Positions 7,404-14,386 of a DNA stretch of 59,153 bases are shown piece by piece. The notes under the pieces are model-generated. The model was not told the DNA's origin. It saw nothing but the letters and a program-made list of their open reading frames with translations, and made no database searches. Position 1 is the first letter of the stretch. Each line of letters opens with the position of its first letter. The DNA comes from Oscillospiraceae bacterium (GTDB taxonomy: Bacteria > Bacillota > Clostridia > Oscillospirales > CAG-272). The translations under genes and the position numbers were made by a program. The stretch lies in the NCBI GenBank assembly GCA_015064505.1, contig SVSB01000010.1:1-59153 (forward strand). Direction: 5' to 3'.

Positions 7404-8093
7404 TTACATTCCGCGCAATTCAACGCTTGGAATTACCGCAGAAACCGCTTCGCACAAGGCTTTCAGCTCATTTTCGCTGTATCCCTCGCAGGCACCGCCG
7501 ATGGTATCGCCGCTGTCCTTGTACGCCTGCAGATAGTAGTGCTCCGTGCCCGCAATAAGCTTTGCGGCACCGAGAAGGCTTTCCCGATTGTGGAAATTGC
7601 GCACGACGGTGGTGCGGAACTCGTGCTCGATCCCACTTTTCTCAAGTATTGCGATGCTCTGCTTTACCGCATCCATATCAACGGAGCGGAGTCCGCAGGT
7701 TTCGGCATACTTCTCTTCACAATTTTTAATATCCATTGCCACGTAATCGCAAAGGCCATCTTTGATAACCCGTTCAAGCTTATCGGGGAAAAAGCCGTTC
7801 GTATCAAGCTTTACGGGATAGCCAAGCTCTTTGATACTGCGCAGGAGATCAAATATTCCGTCATCAAGAAGCGGTTCCCCTCCCGTTACGGCAACGCCCT
7901 CAAGAATGCCCTGCCTCTTTTTTAATAAGGAGATAAGCTCTTCCGGAGAAACTCCCGCTTCGGGCGGACGTGTCACAAGTCCTGCGTTATGGCAGAAGGG
8001 ACAGCGAAGATTGCACCCGTGCAAAAAGACGGTACAAGCAACCTTGCAGGGATAGTCAAGAAGAGTGAGCTTTTGTATAAACTGTATATTCAT
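7404..8093 (-). CDS. nrdG: Anaerobic ribonucleotide reductase activating protein (radical SAM)
   Basis: A radical SAM activase that installs the glycyl radical on NrdD. The CNLRCPFC motif (Cys27, 31, 34) binds the [4Fe-4S] cluster, and GGEPLL is the SAM-contacting GGE motif. At 229 residues it matches the longer NrdG2-type activases. The start at 8093 is chosen because its ATG overlaps the TGA of the upstream XRE gene (ATGA), with a GAGG ribosome binding site. A longer reading frame would run into that gene. The nrdD promoter and NrdR boxes lie downstream, so nrdG appears to be expressed with the XRE gene. Confidence 0.93.
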   Translation of the reverse strand: MNIQFIQKLTLLDYPCKVACTVFLHGCNLRCPFCHNAGLVTRPPEAGVSPEELISLLKKRQGILEGVAVTGGEPLLDDGIFDLLRSIKELGYPVKLDTNGFFPDKLERVIKDGLCDYVAMDIKNCEEKYAETCGLRSVDMDAVKQSIAILEKSGIEHEFRTTVVRNFHNRESLLGAAKLIAGTEHYYLQAYKDSGDTIGGACEGYSENELKALCEAVSAVIPSVELRGM

Positions 8094-8758
8094 TGCACAA
8101 CCTCGATCTCCAAAGGAGCTTCGTCCGTTACGCCCTTGTCCTTTTTCAGCTTCCACTCAAGAGCCGCCCAGGCAAGTATCACAGCTTGGCAGGGTATTCC
8201 GAGTATGTAAAGGAGCCAGAAGTTATATCCGCATACGATAAGAGTAATATGTAAGGAAGCAAGAACCGTCCACATCAGAGCAGAGACCAACAGAAAGTTC
8301 AGCTTACCCTTGAACCAAACGCAGTTAAATACCAGCCACACTATAAAGGAAGCGGGCACGCAATAGATAAAGGCAAGCCAGTTATTCCCTACCTTGCCGT
8401 GGATTATATCAAGCAGAACGAAGGCGACGGTTCCTACGAGCCACACAAGAAAAACGGACATACAGATAAAGAGCGCATGTGCGGTATCTATCTTTGCTCG
8501 TCTTTTATTCTTTTTTGCGGTAGAGGCGGGCTCGGGTATAACGTCGCCGTTATCGGTGATAAGATAATCCACCGTAACGGAGAACAGATCCGCAATAGCC
8601 TTCAGCACCGAGACGTCCGGAACGGATTCGGCGCGCTCCCATTTGGATACCGCCTTATCGGAGTAATTCAGCTTTTCCGCAAGCTCCAACTGAGTGAGAC
8701 CAACGTTGCGGCGCAACGCAGTTATATTCTTTGCAATAATATGCTTCAATTCGTCCAT
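8090..8758 (-). CDS. XRE-family regulator with membrane domain
   Basis: A 222-residue protein with an N-terminal Cro/CI-type helix-turn-helix (about residues 5-60; LTQLELAEKLNYSDKAVSKWE), a basic linker (KKNKRRAK), then four hydrophobic segments. It is therefore a membrane-tethered one-component regulator. The start at 8758 uses AAGGA seven bases upstream; a longer frame lacks a site. It is translationally coupled to nrdG through an ATGA overlap, an unusual partner. TCTACC repeats at 8845-8884, between it and the divergent GT8 operon, could be its operators (inference). Confidence 0.87.
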   Translation of the reverse strand: MDELKHIIAKNITALRRNVGLTQLELAEKLNYSDKAVSKWERAESVPDVSVLKAIADLFSVTVDYLITDNGDVIPEPASTAKKNKRRAKIDTAHALFICMSVFLVWLVGTVAFVLLDIIHGKVGNNWLAFIYCVPASFIVWLVFNCVWFKGKLNFLLVSALMWTVLASLHITLIVCGYNFWLLYILGIPCQAVILAWAALEWKLKKDKGVTDEAPLEIEVVQ

Positions 8759-8844
8759 GGTTTTTCCTTTATTATCGTTATAATGGTATTTTATCACAGA
8801 AACGCCTGATTTTCAAGCTTTTTCAGCTGTTTTTTCGCCGCAAT

Positions 8845-8884
8845 TCTACCGCTCTACCATCGGTAGAGTGCAAAATCTACCGAT
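8845..8884. promoter_or_regulatory. TCTACC repeat array (candidate operators)
   Basis: TTCTACCG (8845-8851), the dyad CTCTACC-ATC-GGTAGAG (8852-8868) and ATCTACCGAT (8875-8884) lie in the divergent intergenic region between the membrane XRE gene and the GT8 operon, upstream of the GT8 promoter. Confidence 0.5.
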
Positions 8885-8931
8885 AAACCGGGCGTTAACC
8901 CGCAAAATAGAGAGAGTACACGAACCGTTCA

Positions 8932-8960
8932 TTGACCGCGCAACATAACCGAAGTATAAT
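8932..8960 (+). promoter_or_regulatory. promoter of GT8 operon
   Basis: TTGACC (8932-8937), 17-bp spacer, TATAAT (8955-8960). Confidence 0.8.
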
Positions 8961-8990
8961 ATGCACAGATCCGTTGAAAGGAAAAAAGAA

Positions 8991-9962
8991 ATGAAAAAAA
9001 GCTCAAATGCAGGCCGAGAGATAATACCGATTTTCTTTGCGGTCGACGATAATTACGCTCCCTATCTGGGAGTTTGCGTAAGATCCCTTATACATAACGC
9101 AAGCAAATCATACGACTATAAAATACATATACTCATAGACGATCTCAGCGATGAGAACAAAGGAAGACTCACCTCTCTTCAGACCGAGAACGCAACCGTT
9201 GAATTCGTTAACGTGGCAAGCCGCCTTGATGCTTTCGGAAGGCTTATACACCTGAGAGATTATTACACCAAGGCGACCTATTACAGATTTTTTATTCCCG
9301 ATCTTTTCCCACAGTACGCAAAGGGCATATATCTTGATTGTGATATGCTTGTTCTTGGCGATATATCGGAGCTTTACCGCGTTGATATAAACGGTCTGCT
9401 CGTTGCCGCGGCAAGAGAAGAGGTTATGGCAAACGTGCCCGTATTCGGCGAATACGCGGAGCAGGTGGTGGGGATTCCCTGCGAATACTATTTCAATGCG
9501 GGAATGCTTGTTATGAATCTCACCGAAATGAGGAAGATTCGCATTGAAGAGGAATTCGTAGAACTTCTTTCACAAATTGCGTTCCGCGTTACTCAAGATC
9601 AGGATTATCTTAACGTGATCTGCAGCGGCAGATCGCTTATCTTAAGCCAGACGTGGAACAAGACCGCTTATCCGGACGAAAACTGCGAGATTCCCCAAAT
9701 CGTCCACTTCAAGATCAACTATAAGCCGTGGCGCTACGACGGAGTTATGTGCGAAAACGAGTTTTGGAGCTATGCGAAGGAAACTGCTTATTATGACGAT
9801 CTCAGGCGCGAAAAGCGTGATTACGGAGCCTCTGATCGGGAACGTGACCGTTTGATGTACGAAAACCTTATGGCTCTTGCCCGTCACGAGCTTGATGCGT
9901 ATTATGCGGAGACCGAAGACGCCCCGTTTGAGGCTAACGCAAAAAGACTGTATGGAGTTTGA
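8991..9962 (+). CDS. Glycosyltransferase family 8
   Basis: A GT-A fold retaining glycosyltransferase of family GT8 (LgtC/GspA-like), 323 residues. It transfers a sugar from a UDP-sugar; the acceptor is unknown. The metal-binding DxD is D116-C-D118 within YLDCDMLVLGD, and NAGMLVMNL is the typical downstream GT8 acceptor-site motif. The start at 8991 is chosen because AAGGA precedes it; the longer frame begins inside the promoter. First gene of a three-gene overlapping operon with two acyltransferase-type genes, suggesting modification of a glycolipid or envelope polymer (inference). Confidence 0.9.
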   Translation: MKKSSNAGREIIPIFFAVDDNYAPYLGVCVRSLIHNASKSYDYKIHILIDDLSDENKGRLTSLQTENATVEFVNVASRLDAFGRLIHLRDYYTKATYYRFFIPDLFPQYAKGIYLDCDMLVLGDISELYRVDINGLLVAAAREEVMANVPVFGEYAEQVVGIPCEYYFNAGMLVMNLTEMRKIRIEEEFVELLSQIAFRVTQDQDYLNVICSGRSLILSQTWNKTAYPDENCEIPQIVHFKINYKPWRYDGVMCENEFWSYAKETAYYDDLRREKRDYGASDRERDRLMYENLMALARHELDAYYAETEDAPFEANAKRLYGV

Positions 9963-9963
9963 T

Positions 9964-10821
9964 ATGGAAAAGGCACAGGACAGACTGGAAGTACTTGACA
10001 GAATAAAAGAATACGAAGAGCTGGGTCTTTTTGACCGCGACGTGGAAAAGGATCCGCCCACCAGACCTCTTGAAAAGGGAGAGGTTGATTATCTTGCAAG
10101 AAAGCTGACAACGAAAATAGGAACGGAAATTGCAAACGAAATAGCACGCAGACATTTTGACGGATGCATTGCAAGAGGCGAGCTTGTGATCAAGCAGATA
10201 AAGGGCATAGAGAATTATCTGGACGTGGCGAAAAAGGGCGTGCTTATCACCTGCAACCACTTTAACGCCTTTGATAATTACGCGGTATTCAAGGTAATTC
10301 AGCCTTATCTGGGCAAAAAGAGGCTCTATAAGATAATCCGCGAGGGTAATTATACGTCCTTCCCCGGCTTTTACGGGTATTTGTTCCGCCACTGTAATAC
10401 GCTTCCCCTCCCCTCGGATCACACCGTAATGCGTGAGCTGCTGGAGGCGGTGGATAAGCTTCTTAAAAGAGGCGAAAAGATTCTTATCTACCCCGAGCAG
10501 GGTATGTGGTGGAACTACAGAAAGCCACGCCCTCTGAAGGTTGGTGCCTTCCGCTTTGCGGCAAAATCAAACGCACCTGTGCTTCCCATGTTTATCACCA
10601 TGGAGGATACGGAGAATATCGGTGCCGACGGCTTCCCCATTCAGGCGTATACCGTACATATCCTCCCCGCCATCCACCCCGATAAAAACGCAACGGTGCG
10701 GGAAAACGCCCGCATGATGTGCGAGAAGAATTACGAACTGTGGAAAACCGTATACGAATCCACCTACGGAATTCCCCTTGAGTATACCACAAAAGGAGAA
10801 GTAAGCCCTTGTTCTATATAA
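9964..10821 (+). CDS. PlsC-like 1-acylglycerol-3-phosphate acyltransferase
   Basis: Membrane-associated acyltransferase of the LPLAT/PlsC superfamily, 285 residues. The catalytic NHxxxxD is NHFNAFD (His99, Asp104), and the acceptor-binding block is IYPEQGMWWNY. These transfer an acyl chain to lysophosphatidate or a related glycolipid. The ATG at 9964 sits right after the GT8 stop, with GGAG inside the end of the GT8 gene as its binding site. It overlaps the next gene by 13 nt. Confidence 0.88.
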   Translation: MEKAQDRLEVLDRIKEYEELGLFDRDVEKDPPTRPLEKGEVDYLARKLTTKIGTEIANEIARRHFDGCIARGELVIKQIKGIENYLDVAKKGVLITCNHFNAFDNYAVFKVIQPYLGKKRLYKIIREGNYTSFPGFYGYLFRHCNTLPLPSDHTVMRELLEAVDKLLKRGEKILIYPEQGMWWNYRKPRPLKVGAFRFAAKSNAPVLPMFITMEDTENIGADGFPIQAYTVHILPAIHPDKNATVRENARMMCEKNYELWKTVYESTYGIPLEYTTKGEVSPCSI

Positions 10822-11354
10822 CGGTCATCATCGCGGCAGTGATAATCATCACCGCGATAAACGTGCTGACGGGCGGATTTATAATGCCCACCCTTGCAAG
10901 CGCGGCACTTGCCGTTGTTGCGGTAATTGCTCTTGACGGGATCGAGGCGTTCATCATTCGCCGCTTGCCCGAAAAATGGTTTTTGCCCGAAAGCAAGCTT
11001 TTTGCCGTCAGCAAAAAGGAAGCCCGCTTTTACCGCAGGATGAAGATAAACAAATGGAAAAGCAAGGTGCCGGAGCTTGGGTGCTTCACGGGCTTTCATA
11101 AGGACAAGCTACAAAGCTCCACCGATAAAGACTACCTTGCCCGCTTTTTGCTTGAATCCAATTACGGGGTTGCAATACACATCGCAAACGCACTACTCGG
11201 AATTTGCATTATTTTTCTGCCATTCTGCTCATCCCCCGCTATTGCCGTGCCCGTTGCGGCGGTCAACGCAGTGCTTAGTCTTTTGCCCGTAATGATACTG
11301 AGGGCAAATACCCCCGCATTACAATTGCTGTATAAAAAGAGTATAAAAAAATGA
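10809..11354 (+). CDS. CrtO-like (glycosyl-4,4'-diaponeurosporenoate acyltransferase-like) membrane protein
   Basis: A 181-residue membrane protein: two N-terminal hydrophobic helices, a polar segment with FYRRMKINKWKSKVPE, and two C-terminal helices. The W-K-x-x-x-P pattern in the middle matches the family annotated after staphylococcal CrtO. In Clostridia without carotenoids this family is probably a general lipid acyl- or alkyl-modifying enzyme. It has a TTG start preceded by AGGAG and overlaps plsC, so it belongs to the same operon. Actual reaction uncertain. Confidence 0.7.
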   Translation: MFYITVIIAAVIIITAINVLTGGFIMPTLASAALAVVAVIALDGIEAFIIRRLPEKWFLPESKLFAVSKKEARFYRRMKINKWKSKVPELGCFTGFHKDKLQSSTDKDYLARFLLESNYGVAIHIANALLGICIIFLPFCSSPAIAVPVAAVNAVLSLLPVMILRANTPALQLLYKKSIKK

Positions 11355-11422
11355 CCGCACACAGGGTGGTTATCATAAAGACGTTTACTCGTAGGGCGTA
11401 GATTTGTTACGCTATAAACAAA

Positions 11423-11463
11423 TAAGTATCGCCGACAGAAAAATCTGTCGGCGATACTTTTAT
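11423..11463. terminator. terminator of GT8-plsC operon
   Basis: A perfect 15-bp stem AAGTATCGCCGACAG / CTGTCGGCGATACTT, 6-nt loop, followed by TTTATTTTT. Confidence 0.9.
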
Positions 11464-11554
11464 TTTTGTTCGATAAATTCTTATTTATCATTCTTTTTTA
11501 GCCAAAGATAGTTGGCAAAACACTTACCCCTAAAGTGGTACGAGCACTTAAATA

Positions 11555-11690
11555 GGCTCCCTCCGGGAGGGAGCTGTCACCGAAGGTGACTGAGGGAGAC
11601 CGCGTTATCATAAAGTAAGCGTAAGCTCAAAGTAACGCAGGCTCCTTCCGTCACGCTACGCGTGCCACCTTCCTCTCGGAGGAAGGCTTT
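11555..11690. repeat. Palindromic intergenic repeat, family S
   Basis: It opens with GGCTCCCTCC-GGGAGGGAG and the dyad GTCACCGAAGGTGAC, then CTGAGGGAG. It closes with CTCCTTCCGTCACG...CGTGCCACCTTCCTC and GGAGGAAGGC, so the ends are roughly complementary. The layout is that of the MITE-like palindromic repeats common between genes of gut Clostridia. It is non-coding, and the rest of 11355-11744 holds nothing else recognisable apart from the terminator. Confidence 0.7.
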
Positions 11691-11744
11691 TTGCTACACC
11701 ATTATAACACAAATCAGCAGAGAAAACAGTCCGCACTACGTGAA

Positions 11745-12647
11745 CTACGATCTCTCTTTGATATACCTATGGGCGTTAGTAGCGGCAACAGCGCCGTCAC
11801 TTGCGGCTGTTATGACCTGACGGAGTGCGGTAGTGCGCGTGTCTCCCGCGGCAAAAAGCCCCGGGCTTGAGGTACGGCAATCAGCCCCCGCAACGATATA
11901 CCCTGCGGCGTCAAGCTCCGCAATATGTGCATATATACCGTTTTCGGGCTGCAGACCGATGCAAACGAACACGGCATCTGTTTCTACCAAACGCTTTTCG
12001 CCGTTTATATCAAGCTCTATTGCTGTAACCTTTTTATCTCCTATAACCGATACGGGCTTTGCGCAGAGTATCTTCTCCACCTTTTCGGAATTAAGCACAG
12101 CGTTTGCAAGATGCTTTTCGGCACGCAGCTCTTCCCTTCTGTGAACGAGGTAGACCTTCTCGCAGATATTCGCGAGATAAAGCGCATCCTCGCACGCGGT
12201 ATTGCCGCCGCCGACGACCACGACTGTCTTTCCTTTATACAAGCTTCCGTCGCACACTGCGCAGTAGGATACACCTCTGCCCGAGTATTTTTCCTCGCCG
12301 GGAACGCCGAGGTGGCGTCTTTTTGCTCCGTTGGCAATTATAAGAGTGCGCGCCTCGTATTCGCCACCGCTTGCAGTCAGGTGATACGTACCGTCGTAGC
12401 TAACGGCGGTTACCCGCTCCTCCTTAAGGGTAACGCCCAGATCAAGCATCTGAGCGCGCATATTGAGGGCAAGCTCGGCGCCGCTCAATTTGCCCGTTCC
12501 CGGATAGTTCTCTATTTCGGGAGTGTAGATCATCTGTCCCCCACACAGCTCCCCTTCAAAAACGCAAACTTCAAGTCCCGCGCGCTTGCCGTATATTGCG
12601 GCGCTCATTCCCGCTGGTCCCGCACCGATTATTGCTATATCAATCAT
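11745..12647 (-). CDS. trxB: Thioredoxin reductase (second copy)
   Basis: A 300-residue NAD(P)H-dependent FAD disulfide reductase of the TrxB family. GAGPAG lies at the N terminus, YCAVCDG carries the redox cysteines, GGGNTACEDA is the NAD(P)H-binding motif, and FAAGDTR is the C-terminal FAD motif. It is clearly diverged from the copy in the nrdD operon. ATG 12647 has GGAG upstream; the longer frame lacks a site. It stands alone between an intergenic repeat and the tRNA-Gln promoter, so it is probably the housekeeping or a stress-specific copy (undetermined). Confidence 0.94.
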   Translation of the reverse strand: MIDIAIIGAGPAGMSAAIYGKRAGLEVCVFEGELCGGQMIYTPEIENYPGTGKLSGAELALNMRAQMLDLGVTLKEERVTAVSYDGTYHLTASGGEYEARTLIIANGAKRRHLGVPGEEKYSGRGVSYCAVCDGSLYKGKTVVVVGGGNTACEDALYLANICEKVYLVHRREELRAEKHLANAVLNSEKVEKILCAKPVSVIGDKKVTAIELDINGEKRLVETDAVFVCIGLQPENGIYAHIAELDAAGYIVAGADCRTSSPGLFAAGDTRTTALRQVITAASDGAVAATNAHRYIKERS

Positions 12648-12810
12648 AAGCTTCTCCGTTCGGAATAAAATCTTTAATAGATTGTACCATATACGCGAGA
12701 AAAAAACCACATTTTTTTAAAAATAAGTATGACGAAATTCTAACGGGAAATACTGTTTTCAGGGCACAAAAAATATTTTTAAAAAACTTCAAAAATTTTC
12801 AAAAAAGGAA

Positions 12811-12839
12811 TTGACAAGTCGAAACTTGTCTGCTATAAT
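12811..12839 (+). promoter_or_regulatory. promoter of tRNA-Gln with internal dyad
   Basis: TTGACA (12811-12816), 17-bp spacer, TATAAT (12834-12839): full consensus. The spacer region carries GACAAGT-CGAA-ACTTGTC (12813-12830), a perfect 7-bp dyad overlapping the -35. Confidence 0.85.
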
Positions 12840-12879
12840 AATAGAGCCTTGAGAGAGGCACCCAAAAGAAACCGAATAT

Positions 12880-12953
12880 TGCGGAATTGTGTAATGGCAG
12901 CACGGCAGACTCTGACTCTGTTTGTGAGGGTTCAAATCCTTCTTCCGCAGCCA
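12880..12953 (+). tRNA. tRNA-Gln(CTG)
   Basis: A 74-nt cloverleaf: acceptor TGCGGAA / TTCCGCA, anticodon stem GCAGA / TCTGT around loop CTCTGAC (anticodon CTG, reads CAG), T-arm GAGGG-TTCAAAT-CCTTC, encoded CCA. Consensus promoter upstream and terminator directly downstream. Confidence 0.95.
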
Positions 12954-12990
12954 AAAACAAAGGACACCGTAGGGTGTCCTTTGTTTTTGC
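12954..12990 (+). terminator. terminator of tRNA-Gln
   Basis: AAAAACAAAGGACACC, loop GTA, GGGTGTCCTTTGTTTTT, immediately after CCA. The stem core is shared with the tRNA-Arg terminator. Confidence 0.95.
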
Positions 12991-12999
12991 CTTCTATAA

Positions 13000-13111
13000 G
13001 AAGCAGGATTTGAACCGCGCGGTGTTGAATGAACGTCCGGGGGACGTTCAGATCCGCGCGGACCGGAGCGGGTTACGCCCGCGGAGAATTCAAATCCTTC
13101 TTCCACAACTA
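13000..13111 (+). repeat. tRNA-tail palindromic element B (after tRNA-Gln)
   Basis: Same order of parts as element A. An inverted T-arm (CAGGATTTGAACC, from 13003) is followed by CCGCGCGG...CCGCGCGG enclosing AACGTCC-GGG-GGACGTT, then GGACCGGAGC. It ends with a degenerate direct copy of the tRNA-Gln 3' end (TTCAAATCCTTCTTCC then ACAAC instead of GCAGCC, about 13089-13111). The distance from the true CCA to the copy is about 158 bp, against 163 bp for element A. The arms match the adjacent tRNA, not the other tRNA. Confidence 0.7.
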
Positions 13112-13114
13112 ACA

Positions 13115-13233
13115 AAAGCCTTCTCCTGTGGGAGAAGGTGGCAGCCGTAGGCTGACGGATGAGGAGTTACTTGGGTTGAAAAACACCTCATCCACCGCTA
13201 TCGCGGTCCCCCTTCCCCCGCCGGGGAAGGCTT
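13115..13233. repeat. Palindromic intergenic repeat, family R, copy 1
   Basis: Ends AAGCCTTCTCC and GGGGAAGGCTT are inverted. Inside are GGAGAAGGTGGCAGCC, GGATGAGG, then CCTCATCCACCGCTATCGCGG and CCCCCTTCCCC. Related copies: 37806-37961 (opposite orientation), a decayed half at about 31157-31218, and possibly the palindrome at 16237-16266. Non-coding MITE-like repeat. The remaining bases up to 13350 show nothing further. Confidence 0.75.
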
Positions 13234-13350
13234 GGTTTGTGAGAGCTCGTTTGTTTACTCAATGGACACGATTTCGATGAAGTCTTTAGTTAAAGTATAC
13301 GAAGGACTGCTTTTGTGGGTATGAAAGCCACACCACTCGTTACATCGTTG

Positions 13351-14127
13351 TTAAATACTGTTTTTAATTTTATTATTAAAATACTTAACGTAAGAGTCAT
13401 ACGCGCGGTTTTCAACGAGGTCTATAAATCTTAATGCTTTTTCACGTTCTTTATAAGCTTTCTCTTTCATTCCTTCCGACTCGTAATATTCCGCAAGCTT
13501 TTCCATCATTTGAATAAGATTTTCAAAAGATATCCATTTTTGCTTTTCTGCCGCCTCGCATTTAGGTTTGCCTTCCAAGAGGTATGCCATTTCCGTAAGC
13601 TTAGTAAAATAGATCTCCGGTATTTGCTCAATAGCCGCTTCTGCACTTTTCAAATCACCCTTAACCTTGTACGCATATGCAAGAAATCTTAATGCATCGT
13701 ACTTAATATCCACTTGATTTGTTTTCTCGATCAAGAAACTTGCAATTGATACGGTTTCATCGGGATTTTTTGAGTAATTAAGTACGTACAAAAGATTGTT
13801 TAGCAAAATATCGTTATCGGGATATTCTTTCAAACCTGCTTCAAGAATAGCTCTGCTTTTCTGAGGATCTGTCTCTCTGAATTTGTATGCCTCGTTTACA
13901 ATGGCATCAATAGCGGCTTTGATCTCTTTTAGATTAAATTCAAACAATTCATCCATTGAAACACCAAAATAGCTCGCCAATACGGGAGCGAGCGTAATAT
14001 CGGGCAAAGCAATGCCGTTTTCCCATTTACTTACGGCTTGGAAAGAAATTCCTATGCTGTTGGCAAGCTGTTCTTGGGTTATCCCTCTCAGCTTTCGTAA
14101 TTCTTTAATTTTATTTCCGATATTCAT
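13351..14127 (-). CDS. XRE-family regulator with TPR-like C-terminal domain
   Basis: A 258-residue cytoplasmic regulator. A Cro/CI helix-turn-helix (about 4-60; ITQEQLANSIGISFQAVSKWE) is followed by helical repeats of TPR type (about 75-250) such as might bind a peptide or protein partner. ATG 14127 has GGAGG eight bases upstream. Transcribed alone, divergent from the GH35 gene. The intergenic region contains a perfect palindrome at 14235-14248, a candidate operator. Its codon and base use is more AT-rich than most neighbours. Confidence 0.88.
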   Translation of the reverse strand: MNIGNKIKELRKLRGITQEQLANSIGISFQAVSKWENGIALPDITLAPVLASYFGVSMDELFEFNLKEIKAAIDAIVNEAYKFRETDPQKSRAILEAGLKEYPDNDILLNNLLYVLNYSKNPDETVSIASFLIEKTNQVDIKYDALRFLAYAYKVKGDLKSAEAAIEQIPEIYFTKLTEMAYLLEGKPKCEAAEKQKWISFENLIQMMEKLAEYYESEGMKEKAYKEREKALRFIDLVENRAYDSYVKYFNNKIKNSI

Positions 14128-14234
14128 AGTTGTACACCTCCAAATAATCAAGACGGCGCCTATCTTGTTAACGTAGTTATATCACATAACGTGTATTTGT
14201 TCAATAACCGTCCAAACGACCATGTTCAACCCAC

Positions 14235-14248
14235 GGTTGAAATCAACC
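14235..14248. promoter_or_regulatory. Palindrome GGTTGAAATCAACC
   Basis: A perfect 14-bp palindrome between the divergent XRE-TPR and GH35 genes. It is similar to, but more tightly spaced than, the TGTTGA-N4-TCAACA operators at 943 and 34763. Confidence 0.4.
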
Positions 14249-14386
14249 GCCCGTGCAGAGAAAAAGTTCCTATCCTTCTTCCCTCTTTCCCATTGTCGGC
14301 TTCTATGCTAACTATTTTTGAAAAACACTATTCCAAAACTAAATTTTGTGCTACAATATAATCACCAAAATACGGGAGGAACTGCA

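Noticed and set aside
1586-13111. Integrative element bounded by the two tRNA genes
   Set aside because: No integrase, relaxase or phage gene lies between them, the genes are housekeeping-like, and the repeats differ between the two tRNAs.
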